This document shows, piece by piece, positions 55,687 to 64,000 of a stretch of 64,000 bases of DNA; within the stretch, counting starts at the first letter, position 1; each line of letters begins with the position of its first letter. Source of the DNA: JAOUGY01 sp963785075 (GTDB taxonomy: Bacteria; Actinomycetota; Acidimicrobiia; Spongiisociales; ZC4RG35); contig CAWATW010000011.1 of the NCBI GenBank assembly GCA_963785075.1, positions 1-64,000 on the forward strand, written 5' to 3'. Both the position numbers and the translations under genes were made by a program. The notes under the pieces were generated by a model, which saw only the letters and a list, made by a program, of their open reading frames with translations, searched no databases and was not told where the DNA came from.

Positions 55687-56635
55687 GGTGTTCACCGCCG
55701 CCGCCATCGCCTCCATCGTCGCATCGGGCATCAGGCTCTCCGTCCCGCTTCTGCTCGCAGGGCTCGGCGAGGCCATCGGTCAGCGTTCCGGCGTGCTGAA
55801 CCTCGGTGTCGACGGAATCATGCTGCTCGGCGCATTTGCGGGCTACTACACGGTGCTCGAGACGCGGATCATCTGGCTCGGCCTGGTCGCCGGGCTCCTC
55901 GTCGGGCTTGTGCTCGGTCTGGTGACGGGAGTCATGTCGGTGACGCTCGGCGCCGAACAAGGAATCTCCGGGATCGGGGTCTACCTCTTCGGGCTCGGAA
56001 TGAGCGATCTTCTCTTTCAGAAACTGGTGGGCACCCCGATCCCAATCCCGAGCTTCGCCCGCATGGACCTTCCCGTGCTCTCCTCCATCCCCGTGCTCGG
56101 CCCGCTTCTCTTTCAGCATTCCTGGGTCGTGTACCTCACCTTCGGGCTCGTTGTGCTCGCCACGTGGATGATCCGCTCCACGACGTTCGGCTTGAACGTC
56201 CGGGCAGTGGGTGAGAATCCAGAGGCCGCCGACAGTCTCGGCGTGTCGGTGTCGGCCGTCCGGTACGCCGCGGTGTTCATCGGCGGTTCTCTGGCCGGGG
56301 TCGCCGGAGCAGCATTGTCGATCGAGCTCCAGATCTTCCAACAGAATCTCACGGCGGGCGCAGGGTTCATCGCAGTCGCCCTCGTCTACTTCGGAGCATG
56401 GCGGCCCATCGGGGTGATGCTCGGGGCACTGCTGTACGGATTGGTCAACGCACTGGTGCTCCACATGAAGACCGCCGGCGTGATCCCGCTGGAGGCCTCG
56501 GACATCGCTGCGATGGCACCGGCCATCATCACGATCGCGGCCCTGGTCCTTGTCGCCAACCGTTTCCGTCAGCCGACGGCGCTCACCAAACCATTCCTGA
56601 CGGGAAGCCTGACCCGGAGACTCCGGGTCACGTGA
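55679..56635 (+). CDS. BMP-type nucleoside/purine ABC permease, second subunit
   Basis: 318 residues with about eight membrane helices. The second permease of the nucleoside importer: LLLAGLGEAIGQRSGVLNLG, VDGIMLLGAFAGYYTV, AVGENPEAADSLGVSVSAVR, LVYFGAWRPIGVMLGALLYG. The 'GERSGVLNLG..G.M..GA' region is typical of this family. ATG 55679 overlaps the preceding gene by eight bases. Forms a heterodimer with it. Confidence 0.9.
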   Translation: MSEVFTAAAIASIVASGIRLSVPLLLAGLGEAIGQRSGVLNLGVDGIMLLGAFAGYYTVLETRIIWLGLVAGLLVGLVLGLVTGVMSVTLGAEQGISGIGVYLFGLGMSDLLFQKLVGTPIPIPSFARMDLPVLSSIPVLGPLLFQHSWVVYLTFGLVVLATWMIRSTTFGLNVRAVGENPEAADSLGVSVSAVRYAAVFIGGSLAGVAGAALSIELQIFQQNLTAGAGFIAVALVYFGAWRPIGVMLGALLYGLVNALVLHMKTAGVIPLEASDIAAMAPAIITIAALVLVANRFRQPTALTKPFLTGSLTRRLRVT

Positions 56636-56654
56636 CACACAGAGGGAGACAGAC

Positions 56655-57644
56655 ATGAAGACGAGATGGACGACCACGCTGGCGATCGCCGGTGCGTTGG
56701 CGCTTGTTCTGGCGGCGTGCGGAGGCGACGACACGGCCGAGGAGGCAGGTTCCGATGGCGACGAGGCATTCCGGATCGCAATCGTTGCCCCTTCGGCTTC
56801 GAACGACCTTGCGTTCACACAGTCGATCGTCGACGGGGTGAACCGACTCGAGAACGTCGAGGTCGCGGTGACCGACGGGACGTTCGTGGTCGACGACGCC
56901 GCGGCCGCCATCCGGGGTTACGCCGAGGAGGGATACGACCTCGTCATTGCCCATGGTTCGCAGTACGGCGGGTCGCTGGAGGAGATCGCACCCGAGTTTC
57001 CCGATATCGCATTCGCCTGGGGAACCGCCGCCGACACCTTCGGCCTCGACAACGTGTTCTCGTACGAGGCCGCATCCGATGAAGGCGGATACGTCATGGG
57101 TGTCATGGCCGCTGCGCTCAACGAGTCCGGAACCGTCGGAGTGGTCGGGCCGATCGAGGTCGGAGACGCCAAGCTCTACGTCGACGGATTCGTCAACGGC
57201 GTGATGGCTCAAGACCCATCGATCACCACGAGCGTCAACTACATCGGCGACTTCGCCAATGTCGCGCTCGCCTCCGAGGCGGCTGAGTCGCTCATCGGTG
57301 CCGGCGCCGACGTGCTGACGGGTACCGCCCAGATGACCGTTGGCGCCATCGGCGTCGCCGACGAGAACGGCGCCGCGTGGTTCGGCACACAATCCAATCA
57401 GACGTCGGTCGCTCCCGACATCGTGGTCGCCAACCAGGTGTATCACTGGGAGGTCGTGCTGACCCAGATCGTCGACAACGTCAAGGCCGGCACGCTTGGC
57501 GGTGAGATCTACACGATCGATCTCGCAAATGGCGGACTGGTGATCGAGTACAACGACGGGTATGACTTGCCCGCCGACATCAAGACGTTGGGTGACGACA
57601 CGGCCGCCGGCATCGCCGACGGCTCGATCGAAACCGGGACCTGA
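56655..57644 (+). CDS. BMP family substrate-binding lipoprotein
   Basis: 329 residues. Lipoprotein signal MKTRWTTTLAIAGALALVLA then AC, with the lipidated Cys22, followed by a short acidic linker and a BmpA/Med-type periplasmic binding domain (FRIAIVAPSASNDLAFTQSI, LVIAHGSQYGGSLEEIAPEF, FSYEAASDEGGYVMGVMAAA, ADVLTGTAQMTVGAIGVA). BMP proteins bind purine nucleosides or related ligands such as autoinducers. GAGGGAGAC precedes ATG 56655. A hairpin follows the stop. Confidence 0.88.
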   Translation: MKTRWTTTLAIAGALALVLAACGGDDTAEEAGSDGDEAFRIAIVAPSASNDLAFTQSIVDGVNRLENVEVAVTDGTFVVDDAAAAIRGYAEEGYDLVIAHGSQYGGSLEEIAPEFPDIAFAWGTAADTFGLDNVFSYEAASDEGGYVMGVMAAALNESGTVGVVGPIEVGDAKLYVDGFVNGVMAQDPSITTSVNYIGDFANVALASEAAESLIGAGADVLTGTAQMTVGAIGVADENGAAWFGTQSNQTSVAPDIVVANQVYHWEVVLTQIVDNVKAGTLGGEIYTIDLANGGLVIEYNDGYDLPADIKTLGDDTAAGIADGSIETGT

Positions 57645-57657
57645 GGTCCGATGGATG

Positions 57658-57682
57658 GGGGACGGCCGGACGGGCCGTCCCC
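57658..57682 (+). promoter_or_regulatory. Intercistronic stem-loop after the BMP lipoprotein gene
   Basis: Stem GGGGACGGCC / GGCCGTCCCC (10 bp) with loop GGACG, 13 bases after the lipoprotein stop and 24 bases before the ATPase start. No T-run. Same placement as the stem-loop after the sugar-binding lipoprotein at 24576, which suggests the same role: more binding protein than transporter. Confidence 0.6.
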
Positions 57683-57706
57683 GATCTGCCAGGTGAAGGA
57701 GCGACC

Positions 57707-59215
57707 ATGGACGCCATGCTCGAGATGCGGGGCATCACCAAACGGTTTCCTGGCGTCATCGCCAACGATGCCGTCGATTTCGACGTGGTGCCGGGTGAGA
57801 TCCACACGCTTCTCGGCGAGAACGGCGCCGGCAAGACAACCCTCATGCGCATCCTCTACGGGCTTTCCCAACCCGACGAGGGAGACATCTTGTTGTCAGG
57901 CCAGCGCGTGTCGATCACAAGCCCCGCGGAGGCGATCGACCACGGGATCGGAATGGTCCATCAGCACTTCATGCTGGTTCCGAGCCTCACGGTCGTCGAG
58001 AACGTCGCCCTCGGGATTCCGTCCTCGCGGGGACCTCTGACCGATCTCGAAACAGTCTCCGACCGTCTTGAAGAGCTCGGCGACCAATACGGGTTGCGGG
58101 TCCACCTCGACGTCGAGGTGTGGAGACTTTCGGTGGGTGAGCGACAACGGGTCGAAATCCTCAAGGCCCTGTTTCGGGAGGCGCGGCTCCTGGTGCTCGA
58201 CGAACCGACCGCAGTGCTGACCCCTCAGGAGTCCGACGAACTGTTTGGCACGCTGTCCCAGATGGCCGCGGATGGTCGTGGAATCGTGTTCATCTCGCAC
58301 AAGCTTCGCGAGGTTCTCGCCGTGTCGAGCCGTATCACGGTGCTCCGTCAGGGCAAGGTGGTGGGTGCCACCACGCCCGCCGAATCGACGCGCGAGAGCT
58401 TGGCAAAGCTGATGGTTGGCCGCGACGTCTCCCTGGTGCCCGAGCGTGACGAACACCAACCGACGGAGGTGCGTCTGGCGATGCGCGGCGTCACGGCCCG
58501 CAACGATCGCGGTGAGGTTGCGCTCGAGTCCTTCGACATGGAGGTTCGAGGAGGCGAGATCCTGGGGATCGCCGGGGTGTCGGGCAACGGTCAGCGTGAG
58601 CTCGCCGAAGTCGTCGCCGGTCTGCGACCGGTGGAAGCGGGGGTCGTGGAGATCATGGGCAAGGACGCTACGGGGTTGGGCGTCAGGAAACGACGCCGCT
58701 CTGGACTCGCCTACGTGCCAGAAGAGCGAATGCGCGAAGGTGCGATCGGAGAGTTCTCGGTGGCAGAGAACCTCGTGCTCATCGATCACGCCGACCCACG
58801 CTTCGCCAAACGGGGCATGCTCAGGCTCGGGGAGATCCGCAGGCATGGCCGCGATCGGATCGAGGAGTTCTCGGTGAAGACGCCCTCGCTCGATGCACGC
58901 GGTCGAACACTGTCGGGTGGGAACATCCAGAAGATGATTCTCGCCCGCGAGCTCTCGTCACGTCCAAAGGTGATCCTCGCCGCCCAGCCCACGAGGGGCG
59001 TTGACGTGGGTGCAGCCGAATACATTCACAATCGGCTGATCGAGGCGCGTGACAATGACGTTGCGGTCGTCGTCATCTCCGAAGACCTCGACGAGGTTCT
59101 GGGGATCGCCGACAGGATCCTCGTGCTCTACGAGGGACGGCTGGCGGGGATCGTCGACGCAGCAGACGCCGACCGGACCCGGCTCGGTCTCATGATGGCG
59201 GGCGCGTCCGCCTGA
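57707..59215 (+). CDS. Nucleoside/purine ABC transporter ATPase (two-domain)
   Basis: 502 residues with two nucleotide-binding domains, as in RbsA and NupA. Domain 1: Walker A GENGAGKTTLMR, signature LSVGERQRVEILKAL, Walker B LLVLDEPTAVLTP, HisLoop ISHKL. Domain 2: degenerate Walker A GVSGNGQRELAE, signature LSGGNIQKMILAREL, LAAQPTRGVDVGAA, the usual inactive second site. AAGGAG precedes ATG 57707. Completes the importer with the two permeases and BMP lipoprotein; the gene order (permeases, binding protein, ATPase) is the reverse of the common order. Confidence 0.93.
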   Translation: MDAMLEMRGITKRFPGVIANDAVDFDVVPGEIHTLLGENGAGKTTLMRILYGLSQPDEGDILLSGQRVSITSPAEAIDHGIGMVHQHFMLVPSLTVVENVALGIPSSRGPLTDLETVSDRLEELGDQYGLRVHLDVEVWRLSVGERQRVEILKALFREARLLVLDEPTAVLTPQESDELFGTLSQMAADGRGIVFISHKLREVLAVSSRITVLRQGKVVGATTPAESTRESLAKLMVGRDVSLVPERDEHQPTEVRLAMRGVTARNDRGEVALESFDMEVRGGEILGIAGVSGNGQRELAEVVAGLRPVEAGVVEIMGKDATGLGVRKRRRSGLAYVPEERMREGAIGEFSVAENLVLIDHADPRFAKRGMLRLGEIRRHGRDRIEEFSVKTPSLDARGRTLSGGNIQKMILARELSSRPKVILAAQPTRGVDVGAAEYIHNRLIEARDNDVAVVVISEDLDEVLGIADRILVLYEGRLAGIVDAADADRTRLGLMMAGASA

Positions 59216-59255
59216 CCGAGCAACCTTGAACTGTGCCGGCTGAGACGCCAGGATC

Positions 59256-59846
59256 ATGTCCATGTCGACATTCCCCGACGTGCGCTTCGAGCTGCCCGGA
59301 TGGATCAACAACCTGGACCACGACGAACCGGTTGTCTGTCGGGACGTCGACAGCCAGGCACGCTTTGCCATCGGGCTAGCCCTTCGGAACATGAGAGAGG
59401 AATCCGGGGGTCCGTTCGGAGCAGCGGTCTTCGACATGGACTCTGGTGCGCTGGTGGCTCCGGGCGTCAATCTGGTGGTCCCGGCGGCGGCCGCCGTCGC
59501 CCACGCCGAGATCGTAGCGATAGCCGTCGCCGGGAGGGTTCAAGGTGAGTACGACCTCGGAGCGGCGGGGGCTCGAAGAGTGCTCGTGGCTTCGACCGAG
59601 CCTTGCGCCATGTGCTTCGGGTCCGTGCACTGGTCGGGCGTGAGCCGCCTGGTGTGCAGCGCTCGTGACGAAGATGCACGCGCTGTCGGCTTCGACGAGG
59701 GTCCCAAGATGGAAGACTGGGTGGAAAGGCTCGAGGCGCGCGGAATCGAAGTGATCCGAGATGTGGAGCGTGCCGCTGCCATCGAGGTCCTCAACGAGTA
59801 CGCCGGATCGGGCGGAACGATCTACAACGGCAGACAGGAGCCCTGA
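59256..59846 (+). CDS. Guanine deaminase-like CDA-fold nucleoside deaminase
   Basis: 196 residues. Zinc deaminase of the cytidine-deaminase fold: the zinc site is HAEIVAIAVAG (His and catalytic Glu) with PCAMCFGSVHW (two Cys). The size and the C-terminal extension match Bacillus-type guanine deaminase, which converts guanine to xanthine, the substrate of the xanthine dehydrogenase-like enzyme encoded next. tRNA adenosine deaminase is less likely given the context. ATG 59256 or 59262; no strong ribosome site. Confidence 0.75.
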   Translation: MSMSTFPDVRFELPGWINNLDHDEPVVCRDVDSQARFAIGLALRNMREESGGPFGAAVFDMDSGALVAPGVNLVVPAAAAVAHAEIVAIAVAGRVQGEYDLGAAGARRVLVASTEPCAMCFGSVHWSGVSRLVCSARDEDARAVGFDEGPKMEDWVERLEARGIEVIRDVERAAAIEVLNEYAGSGGTIYNGRQEP

Positions 59847-59847
59847 G

Positions 59848-61299
59848 GTGCACGAGGTTCAGACCCACCGTCTCGAGCTGGCTCGTGTCTCCACACCGGG
59901 GACGGTCGAAGAAGCGTTGAGTCTCTTGGCCGAGAACGCCGAGCGTGCCCGGATCGTTGCAGGCGGAACCGACCTGCTGTTGGAGCTCAGCCGCCGGGTA
60001 CGACCCGATGTCGATCACCTGATCGACATCACCAGGATCACCGGCCTCGACGACATCGAGCTGAGCGAGGGCATGATCACCTTGGGTCCTCTGGTCACCC
60101 ACAACCAAGTCGTGGCTTCTGACCTGGTCGTCGAACGGGCGCTGCCGTTGGCGCAGGCATGCTGGGAGATCGGCTCGCCGCAGCTCCGGAACCGCGCCAC
60201 CGTCGTCGGGAATCTGGTCACCGCCAGTCCCGCCAACGACACGATCACGCCGCTGCGAGCGCTCGATGCGGAACTGACGCTCACGTCGGTCGACGGTGTG
60301 CGGACGGTGTCGCTCGAAGCTTTTCACACTGGTGTCAGGCGGTCGGTTCTCCAGCGCGGAGAGATGGTCACGGGGGTGCGGTTCAGGCCGGTCCGCCCAA
60401 CCGAGCGCGCAGTTTTCGTGAAGCTCGGCCTGCGACGAGCGCAGGCGATATCGGTGGTCCATCTCACTGCCAGCGTCGATCTCGACGGAGACATTGTGAC
60501 CGCCGCCCGGATCCTCCTGGGCAGTGTGGCGCCGACCATCGTCGAGTTGCCTGGATTGGACGAGGCCCTCGTCGGCCGTCGACTCGACGGTGAGTCCATC
60601 GCCCACATCGCCGCGGTCGCCCAGGAGTGGGTACAACCGATCGATGACGTGCGCGCCACCGCCGCATATCGTTCCGACGCCGTGGGCGTGATGGTGCAAC
60701 GGGCTCTGTCGGGGCTGGCCCAACCCCAAGCGCCGCCAGCATGGGCCGGGCGCCCCGTCACGCTGTCGACCGGGCAGCCGGCACGAGGGCCTGAACACAG
60801 CGCCGATCACGCCGCCGGAGATCTCATATCGGCACGTGTGAACAGGGTCCGGATCGAAGCCGGTGGAGGCGTTTCGAAGACGCTGCTCGACTGGCTGCGC
60901 GACGACGCCGGGCCGTCGGCGGGACAGTCGCTGATCGGCACCAAGGAGGGCTGTGCGGAGGGGGAGTGCGGTGCCTGCACCGTCTTCCTCGACGGGCAGG
61001 CCGTGATGTCTTGCCTTGTGCCGGCCGCGAGGGCCCATGGCGCCGAGGTCGTGACGATCGAAGGTCTCGGCACTTCTGAGCTCCACCCGCTCCAGAACGC
61101 GTTCGTCGAACGTGCTGCGGTGCAGTGCGGATACTGCATCCCTGGTTTTCTGATGGCCGGCGCCAAGCTCCTCGAGGAACACCCCGACCCCGACGACCTC
61201 CAGATCCGCATCGGCCTCTCGGGCAACCTGTGCCGCTGTACCGGGTACTACAAGATCGTGGCCGCCGTACGTCAGGCGGCAGAGGAGATGGGCGCATGA
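59848..61299 (+). CDS. Xanthine dehydrogenase-like FAD/[2Fe-2S] fusion subunit
   Basis: 483 residues. N-terminal FAD domain (about 1-290; RIVAGGTDLLLELSRRVRPD, LRNRATVVGNLVTASPANDT), then a linker and a C-terminal [2Fe-2S] domain (about 325-483; CAEGECGACTVFLDGQAVMS, CGYCIPGFLMAGAKL, NLCRCTGYYKIVAAV). Separate FAD and Fe-S subunits are usual; where fused, the Fe-S part generally comes first. Here the order is reversed. GTG 59848 follows CAGGAG and lies one base after the deaminase stop. The end overlaps the molybdenum subunit start (ATGA). Confidence 0.88.
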   Translation: MHEVQTHRLELARVSTPGTVEEALSLLAENAERARIVAGGTDLLLELSRRVRPDVDHLIDITRITGLDDIELSEGMITLGPLVTHNQVVASDLVVERALPLAQACWEIGSPQLRNRATVVGNLVTASPANDTITPLRALDAELTLTSVDGVRTVSLEAFHTGVRRSVLQRGEMVTGVRFRPVRPTERAVFVKLGLRRAQAISVVHLTASVDLDGDIVTAARILLGSVAPTIVELPGLDEALVGRRLDGESIAHIAAVAQEWVQPIDDVRATAAYRSDAVGVMVQRALSGLAQPQAPPAWAGRPVTLSTGQPARGPEHSADHAAGDLISARVNRVRIEAGGGVSKTLLDWLRDDAGPSAGQSLIGTKEGCAEGECGACTVFLDGQAVMSCLVPAARAHGAEVVTIEGLGTSELHPLQNAFVERAAVQCGYCIPGFLMAGAKLLEEHPDPDDLQIRIGLSGNLCRCTGYYKIVAAVRQAAEEMGA

Positions 61300-63539
61300 C
61301 GGTCGGGTCCAGCAGCTTCCGTGTCGACGCCCCCGGCAAGGTGACCGGCGCCACTCGATATCCAGGTGACATCGAACGAGAGAACGTTCTGCACGCCAAG
61401 GTGGTGTTCACCGACCGTCCGCATGCTCGTCTGCTCTCGCTCGACGTCGGGCCGGCCCTCGAGCGCGAGGGGGTGGTGGAAGTGGTCACCGCCTCCGACA
61501 TCCCGGTCAACGAGTACGGGTTGACGATGTTCGATCAACCGGTTCTCGTCGGGGTGGATCACACCGGACGCTCGAAGGTGGCCTGCGACGTGTCTCGGTG
61601 GGAGGCCGATCACCTTGCGGTCGTCGTGGCCGAATCGGAGGACGCAGCTGCACAGGGGGCAGCAGCGATCGTGGCCGAGTGGGAGGACCTGCCGCTCGTT
61701 CCCGACATCGACGCCGCCATGGCGCCCGACGCACTCGTGGTCCACCCGGACACGGCTCCTGGGAACGACTACTTCCACCTCAGGATCGAAAAAGGCGACA
61801 TGGTCGTCGGCTGGGAGGGAGCCGACGTCGTCATCGAGGCGACGTACGAGTTCCCCCATCAGGAACACGCCTACCTCCAACCGGAGGCGGCCGTGGCGTC
61901 GATCGACGAGGAAGGCCGTGTTCTCGTCGAGGTCGGAGGTCAGTGGACCTACGAGGACCTCGAGCAGATCTGTCATGCGCTCGACCTCGAGCACGATCAG
62001 GTGCGGGTCGTCTACCCGGCGATCGGTGGCGCCTTCGGCGGGCGGGAGGACATGTCACTGCAGATCGTGATGGCGGCTGCGGCTCTGAAACTCCATCGGC
62101 GAGGCATCGACCGCCCGATCCGCTGCAAGTGGTCGCGGGAGGAGTCGATGGTCGGGCATCACAAGCGCCACCGCGGGCGGGTGCACGCTCGCCTCGGAGC
62201 CACCCGCGACGGGCGGATCACGGCCGTGGAGGCGGACGTCATGCTCGATGCGGGTGCGTACAACTACACCTCCAACAAGGTGTTGGGCAATCTCCACCTG
62301 TGTGTCGCCGGTCCGTACGACATCCCGAACGCCAGCATTCACAGCCGCGCCATCTACACGACCTCGGTTCCCGGGGGCGCCTTTCGGGGCTTCGGCGCCC
62401 CGCAGGGGGCGTTCGTTGCCGAGAGCCAGATGAACAAGATGGCCGATGCGCTTGGCATCGACCCCATCGAACTTCGACTCCGCAACGTGCTTCAGGAGGG
62501 CTCGCTCGGAATCACGCAGACAGAGATGCCACCGGGTGTGTCCATGTCCGAGGTGATCGTGGCTGCAGCCGAAGCCGCATCGACCAGGCTCGAGGAGACC
62601 CCGTTCCATGCCTTTTCCTCGCTTCCCCCCTCGGAGGCTCGGGTGCGACGCGGACGGGGGTTCGCCTGCGCATACAAGAACATCGGCTTCTCGTTCGGGT
62701 TCCCCGAACGATGCGAAGCGGAGATCGTGCTGCACGGTGACGACGAGGTCGAATTCGCCGAGCTGTTCCACGGTGCGGCCGAGGTGGGGCAGGGGACACA
62801 CACCGCCCTCGTGCAGATGGCCGCCGCCGCAACCGGGATCGATGCCGACCGTGTTCGGTCGACGTTCTCGGACACCGCCACCAGCGGCGACTCCGGCTCG
62901 GTGTCTGCATCGCGGATGACCTGGATGGCCGGCAACTCGATTCTGGGCGCCGCCGAGGAGGCCACAAAACGCTGGAACGAGGGAGATCGTCCGGCGAGGG
63001 GCAGCTTCCGGTTTGTGCCACCGCCCACCGAGGTGCTCGATCCTGAAACCGGAGTTGGGCAACCCAACTTCGCCTACGGATATGTCGCCGAGGTCGCAGA
63101 CGTGGCCATCGACATCGACACCGGTCACATCATGATCGAGCGGATCGTGTGCGCCGACGACGTCGGAAAGGCGATCAACCCCGATCTCGTGGTCGGACAG
63201 ATCGAAGGTGGCGTGGTGCAGGCGGTCGGGTACACACTCTCCGAGCACCTCCAGGTGTCCGATGGACGGATCACAAACCCGCGCCTTTCGACCTATCTGA
63301 TTCCCGGTATCGGTGACATCCCCCGCAGGGTGGACTCGGTGCTGGTGGAGCATCCCGACCCCCGTGGTCCATGGGGAGCGCGAGGTATGGCGGAGATGCC
63401 GTTCATTCCGCTTGCACCGGCGGTCATCGCAGCCATTCACGAAGCGACCGGTGTGTGGTTCGACAGTTTCCCGTTGACTCCGCCACGTGTTGTCGACGGC
63501 CTCCGCCGGGCAGGTCTCGGCGGCATCGGGGCTCCATGA
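61296..63539 (+). CDS. Xanthine dehydrogenase-like molybdopterin subunit
   Basis: 747 residues. Large subunit of the xanthine oxidase family: FRVDAPGKVTGATRYPGDIE, YPAIGGAFGGREDMSLQIVM, GAFRGFGAPQGAFVAESQMN, FHGAAEVGQGTHTALVQMAA, CADDVGKAINPDLVVGQIEG, and WGARGMAEMPFIPLAPAV, which holds the probable catalytic Glu. Binds the molybdenum cofactor (probably the MCD form) and hydroxylates purines. Coupled by ATGA to the FAD/Fe-S subunit and overlapping the amidohydrolase start by four bases. Intact frame. Confidence 0.92.
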   Translation: MTVGSSSFRVDAPGKVTGATRYPGDIERENVLHAKVVFTDRPHARLLSLDVGPALEREGVVEVVTASDIPVNEYGLTMFDQPVLVGVDHTGRSKVACDVSRWEADHLAVVVAESEDAAAQGAAAIVAEWEDLPLVPDIDAAMAPDALVVHPDTAPGNDYFHLRIEKGDMVVGWEGADVVIEATYEFPHQEHAYLQPEAAVASIDEEGRVLVEVGGQWTYEDLEQICHALDLEHDQVRVVYPAIGGAFGGREDMSLQIVMAAAALKLHRRGIDRPIRCKWSREESMVGHHKRHRGRVHARLGATRDGRITAVEADVMLDAGAYNYTSNKVLGNLHLCVAGPYDIPNASIHSRAIYTTSVPGGAFRGFGAPQGAFVAESQMNKMADALGIDPIELRLRNVLQEGSLGITQTEMPPGVSMSEVIVAAAEAASTRLEETPFHAFSSLPPSEARVRRGRGFACAYKNIGFSFGFPERCEAEIVLHGDDEVEFAELFHGAAEVGQGTHTALVQMAAAATGIDADRVRSTFSDTATSGDSGSVSASRMTWMAGNSILGAAEEATKRWNEGDRPARGSFRFVPPPTEVLDPETGVGQPNFAYGYVAEVADVAIDIDTGHIMIERIVCADDVGKAINPDLVVGQIEGGVVQAVGYTLSEHLQVSDGRITNPRLSTYLIPGIGDIPRRVDSVLVEHPDPRGPWGARGMAEMPFIPLAPAVIAAIHEATGVWFDSFPLTPPRVVDGLRRAGLGGIGAP

Positions 63540-64000
63540 CCAGCCTCCTCGTCCGTCACGCCGACCTGCTGGCGACCATGGACGATGCCGAAACGGAGAT
63601 CCTGGACGGCGGCTTCTATGCGGTCGACGGCTGGATCCGACAAGTCGGACCCAGCTCCGAGCTCCCGGACCGCGCAGACGAGGTGATCGATGCTCGCGGG
63701 CGGGTAGTCGTCCCGGGTCTGGTCAACACCCACCATCACTTCTATCAGACCCTAACCCGCACGCGGGCGCAGAACTCCGAACTCTTCGACTGGCTGGTCG
63801 AGCTGTACCCGATGTGGGGCCGGCTGACCTCTGATCACGTACGGGTCTCGACCACCACCGCACTGGCGGAGCTCGCTCTGTCCGGCTGCACGACGGCGTT
63901 CGATCATCACTACTTGTGGCCGGCAGGAACGTCCGTCTCCGACCAGATCGACGGATCCCGCTCGGTGCCGATCCGCTTCCACGCCGCTCGCGGGTCGATG
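63536..64000 (+). CDS. 8-oxoguanine deaminase-like amidohydrolase, 5' part
   Basis: First 155 residues; the gene runs off the right edge. N-terminal beta-sandwich (LLVRHADLLATMDDAETEIL, VIDARGRVVVPGLVNTHHHF) with the metal-binding HHH, then TLTRTRAQNSELFDWLVELY, PMWGRLT and LSGCTTAFDHHYLWPAG. The 'QN.ELFDWL..LYP.W..LT' pattern is that of 8-oxoguanine deaminases (e.g. the Pseudomonas enzyme), rather than SsnA or TrzN-type hydrolases. ATG 63536 overlaps the molybdenum-subunit stop (ATGA), so it belongs to the purine operon. It would turn 8-oxoguanine into urate. Confidence 0.85.
   Translation, partial: MTSLLVRHADLLATMDDAETEILDGGFYAVDGWIRQVGPSSELPDRADEVIDARGRVVVPGLVNTHHHFYQTLTRTRAQNSELFDWLVELYPMWGRLTSDHVRVSTTTALAELALSGCTTAFDHHYLWPAGTSVSDQIDGSRSVPIRFHAARGSM

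Noticed and set aside
55454..56911. A 485-codon minus-strand frame under the nucleoside permease
   Set aside because: Antisense shadow of a hydrophobic protein; the composition is typical of reverse-complemented membrane genes.
59256..59846. tRNA-specific adenosine deaminase (TadA)
   Set aside because: Same fold, but it is longer, has a guanine-deaminase-like C-terminus and sits in a purine-catabolism operon.
1..64000. CRISPR arrays
   Set aside because: No set of short, evenly spaced direct repeats and no cas-like gene was seen by eye.
1..64000. tRNA or rRNA genes
   Set aside because: Intergenic regions were read for T-arm consensus (GGTTCRAATCC) and long RNA-like structure; none was found. 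A tRNAscan run could still find a divergent one.

Overview
This looks like a GC-rich chromosome segment from an uncultured actinobacterium, possibly of the class Acidimicrobiia. The hints are lipoproteins and a coiled-coil protein with Thr/Glu-rich low-complexity stretches, many GTG starts, probable leaderless genes, a heliorhodopsin, and a luciferase-like (F420-type) oxidoreductase cut by the left edge. No 16S rRNA or tRNA gene was found, so the placement is inference only.

Layout. 0-8.7 kb: partial luciferase-like enzyme, MFS exporter, broken quinone-oxidoreductase-like gene, two ABC-2 export pairs, small membrane proteins and a CPBP protease. 8.7-16.9 kb (minus): a complete V/A-type ATPase operon in the order D-H-I-K-E-C-F-A-B, with many interrupted frames. 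17-22.3 kb: SDR, RNA ligase RtcB with a convergent archease, and an unrecognised glycosyltransferase-like protein. 22.3-29.8 kb (plus): a galactoside utilisation operon (DeoR regulator, sugar-binding lipoprotein, two unusual permeases, alpha-galactosidase, GalT). 29.8-36.3 kb: GNAT/acyl-CoA-synthetase fusion, SDR, Na+-efflux-like ABC pair and a Nudix-like protein.

36.3-42.3 kb: DUF1059 protein and heliorhodopsin, divergent from an Rrf2/NsrR-type regulator and a membrane-anchored copper nitrite reductase with an added C-terminal cupredoxin; then a cupin and an orphan CHASE-PAS sensor kinase. 42.3-48.6 kb (minus): GlpD, a coiled-coil membrane protein, a short lipid-kinase-like protein, a DUF4332 protein and an AidB-type acyl-CoA dehydrogenase.

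48.7-64 kb is a purine-catabolism island built around a divergent promoter. Leftward run an XdhD-like iron-sulfur/molybdenum hydroxylase, an SsnA-like amidohydrolase and a shortened YgfK-like iron-sulfur protein. Rightward run a BMP-type nucleoside/purine ABC transporter, guanine deaminase, a two-subunit xanthine dehydrogenase-like enzyme and the start of an 8-oxoguanine deaminase. Together they would import purines or nucleosides, deaminate guanine and oxidised guanine, and oxidise the products. A 159-bp element with 35-bp terminal inverted repeats sits between the xdhD-like and ssnA-like genes.

Many genes continue in another frame after what look like one-base changes, often in short homopolymers. 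Seventeen genes are affected, 15 of them on the minus strand. Where this happens I give the extent of the gene reconstructed across frames and say where it breaks. I cannot tell from sequence alone whether these are assembly errors or real mutations.
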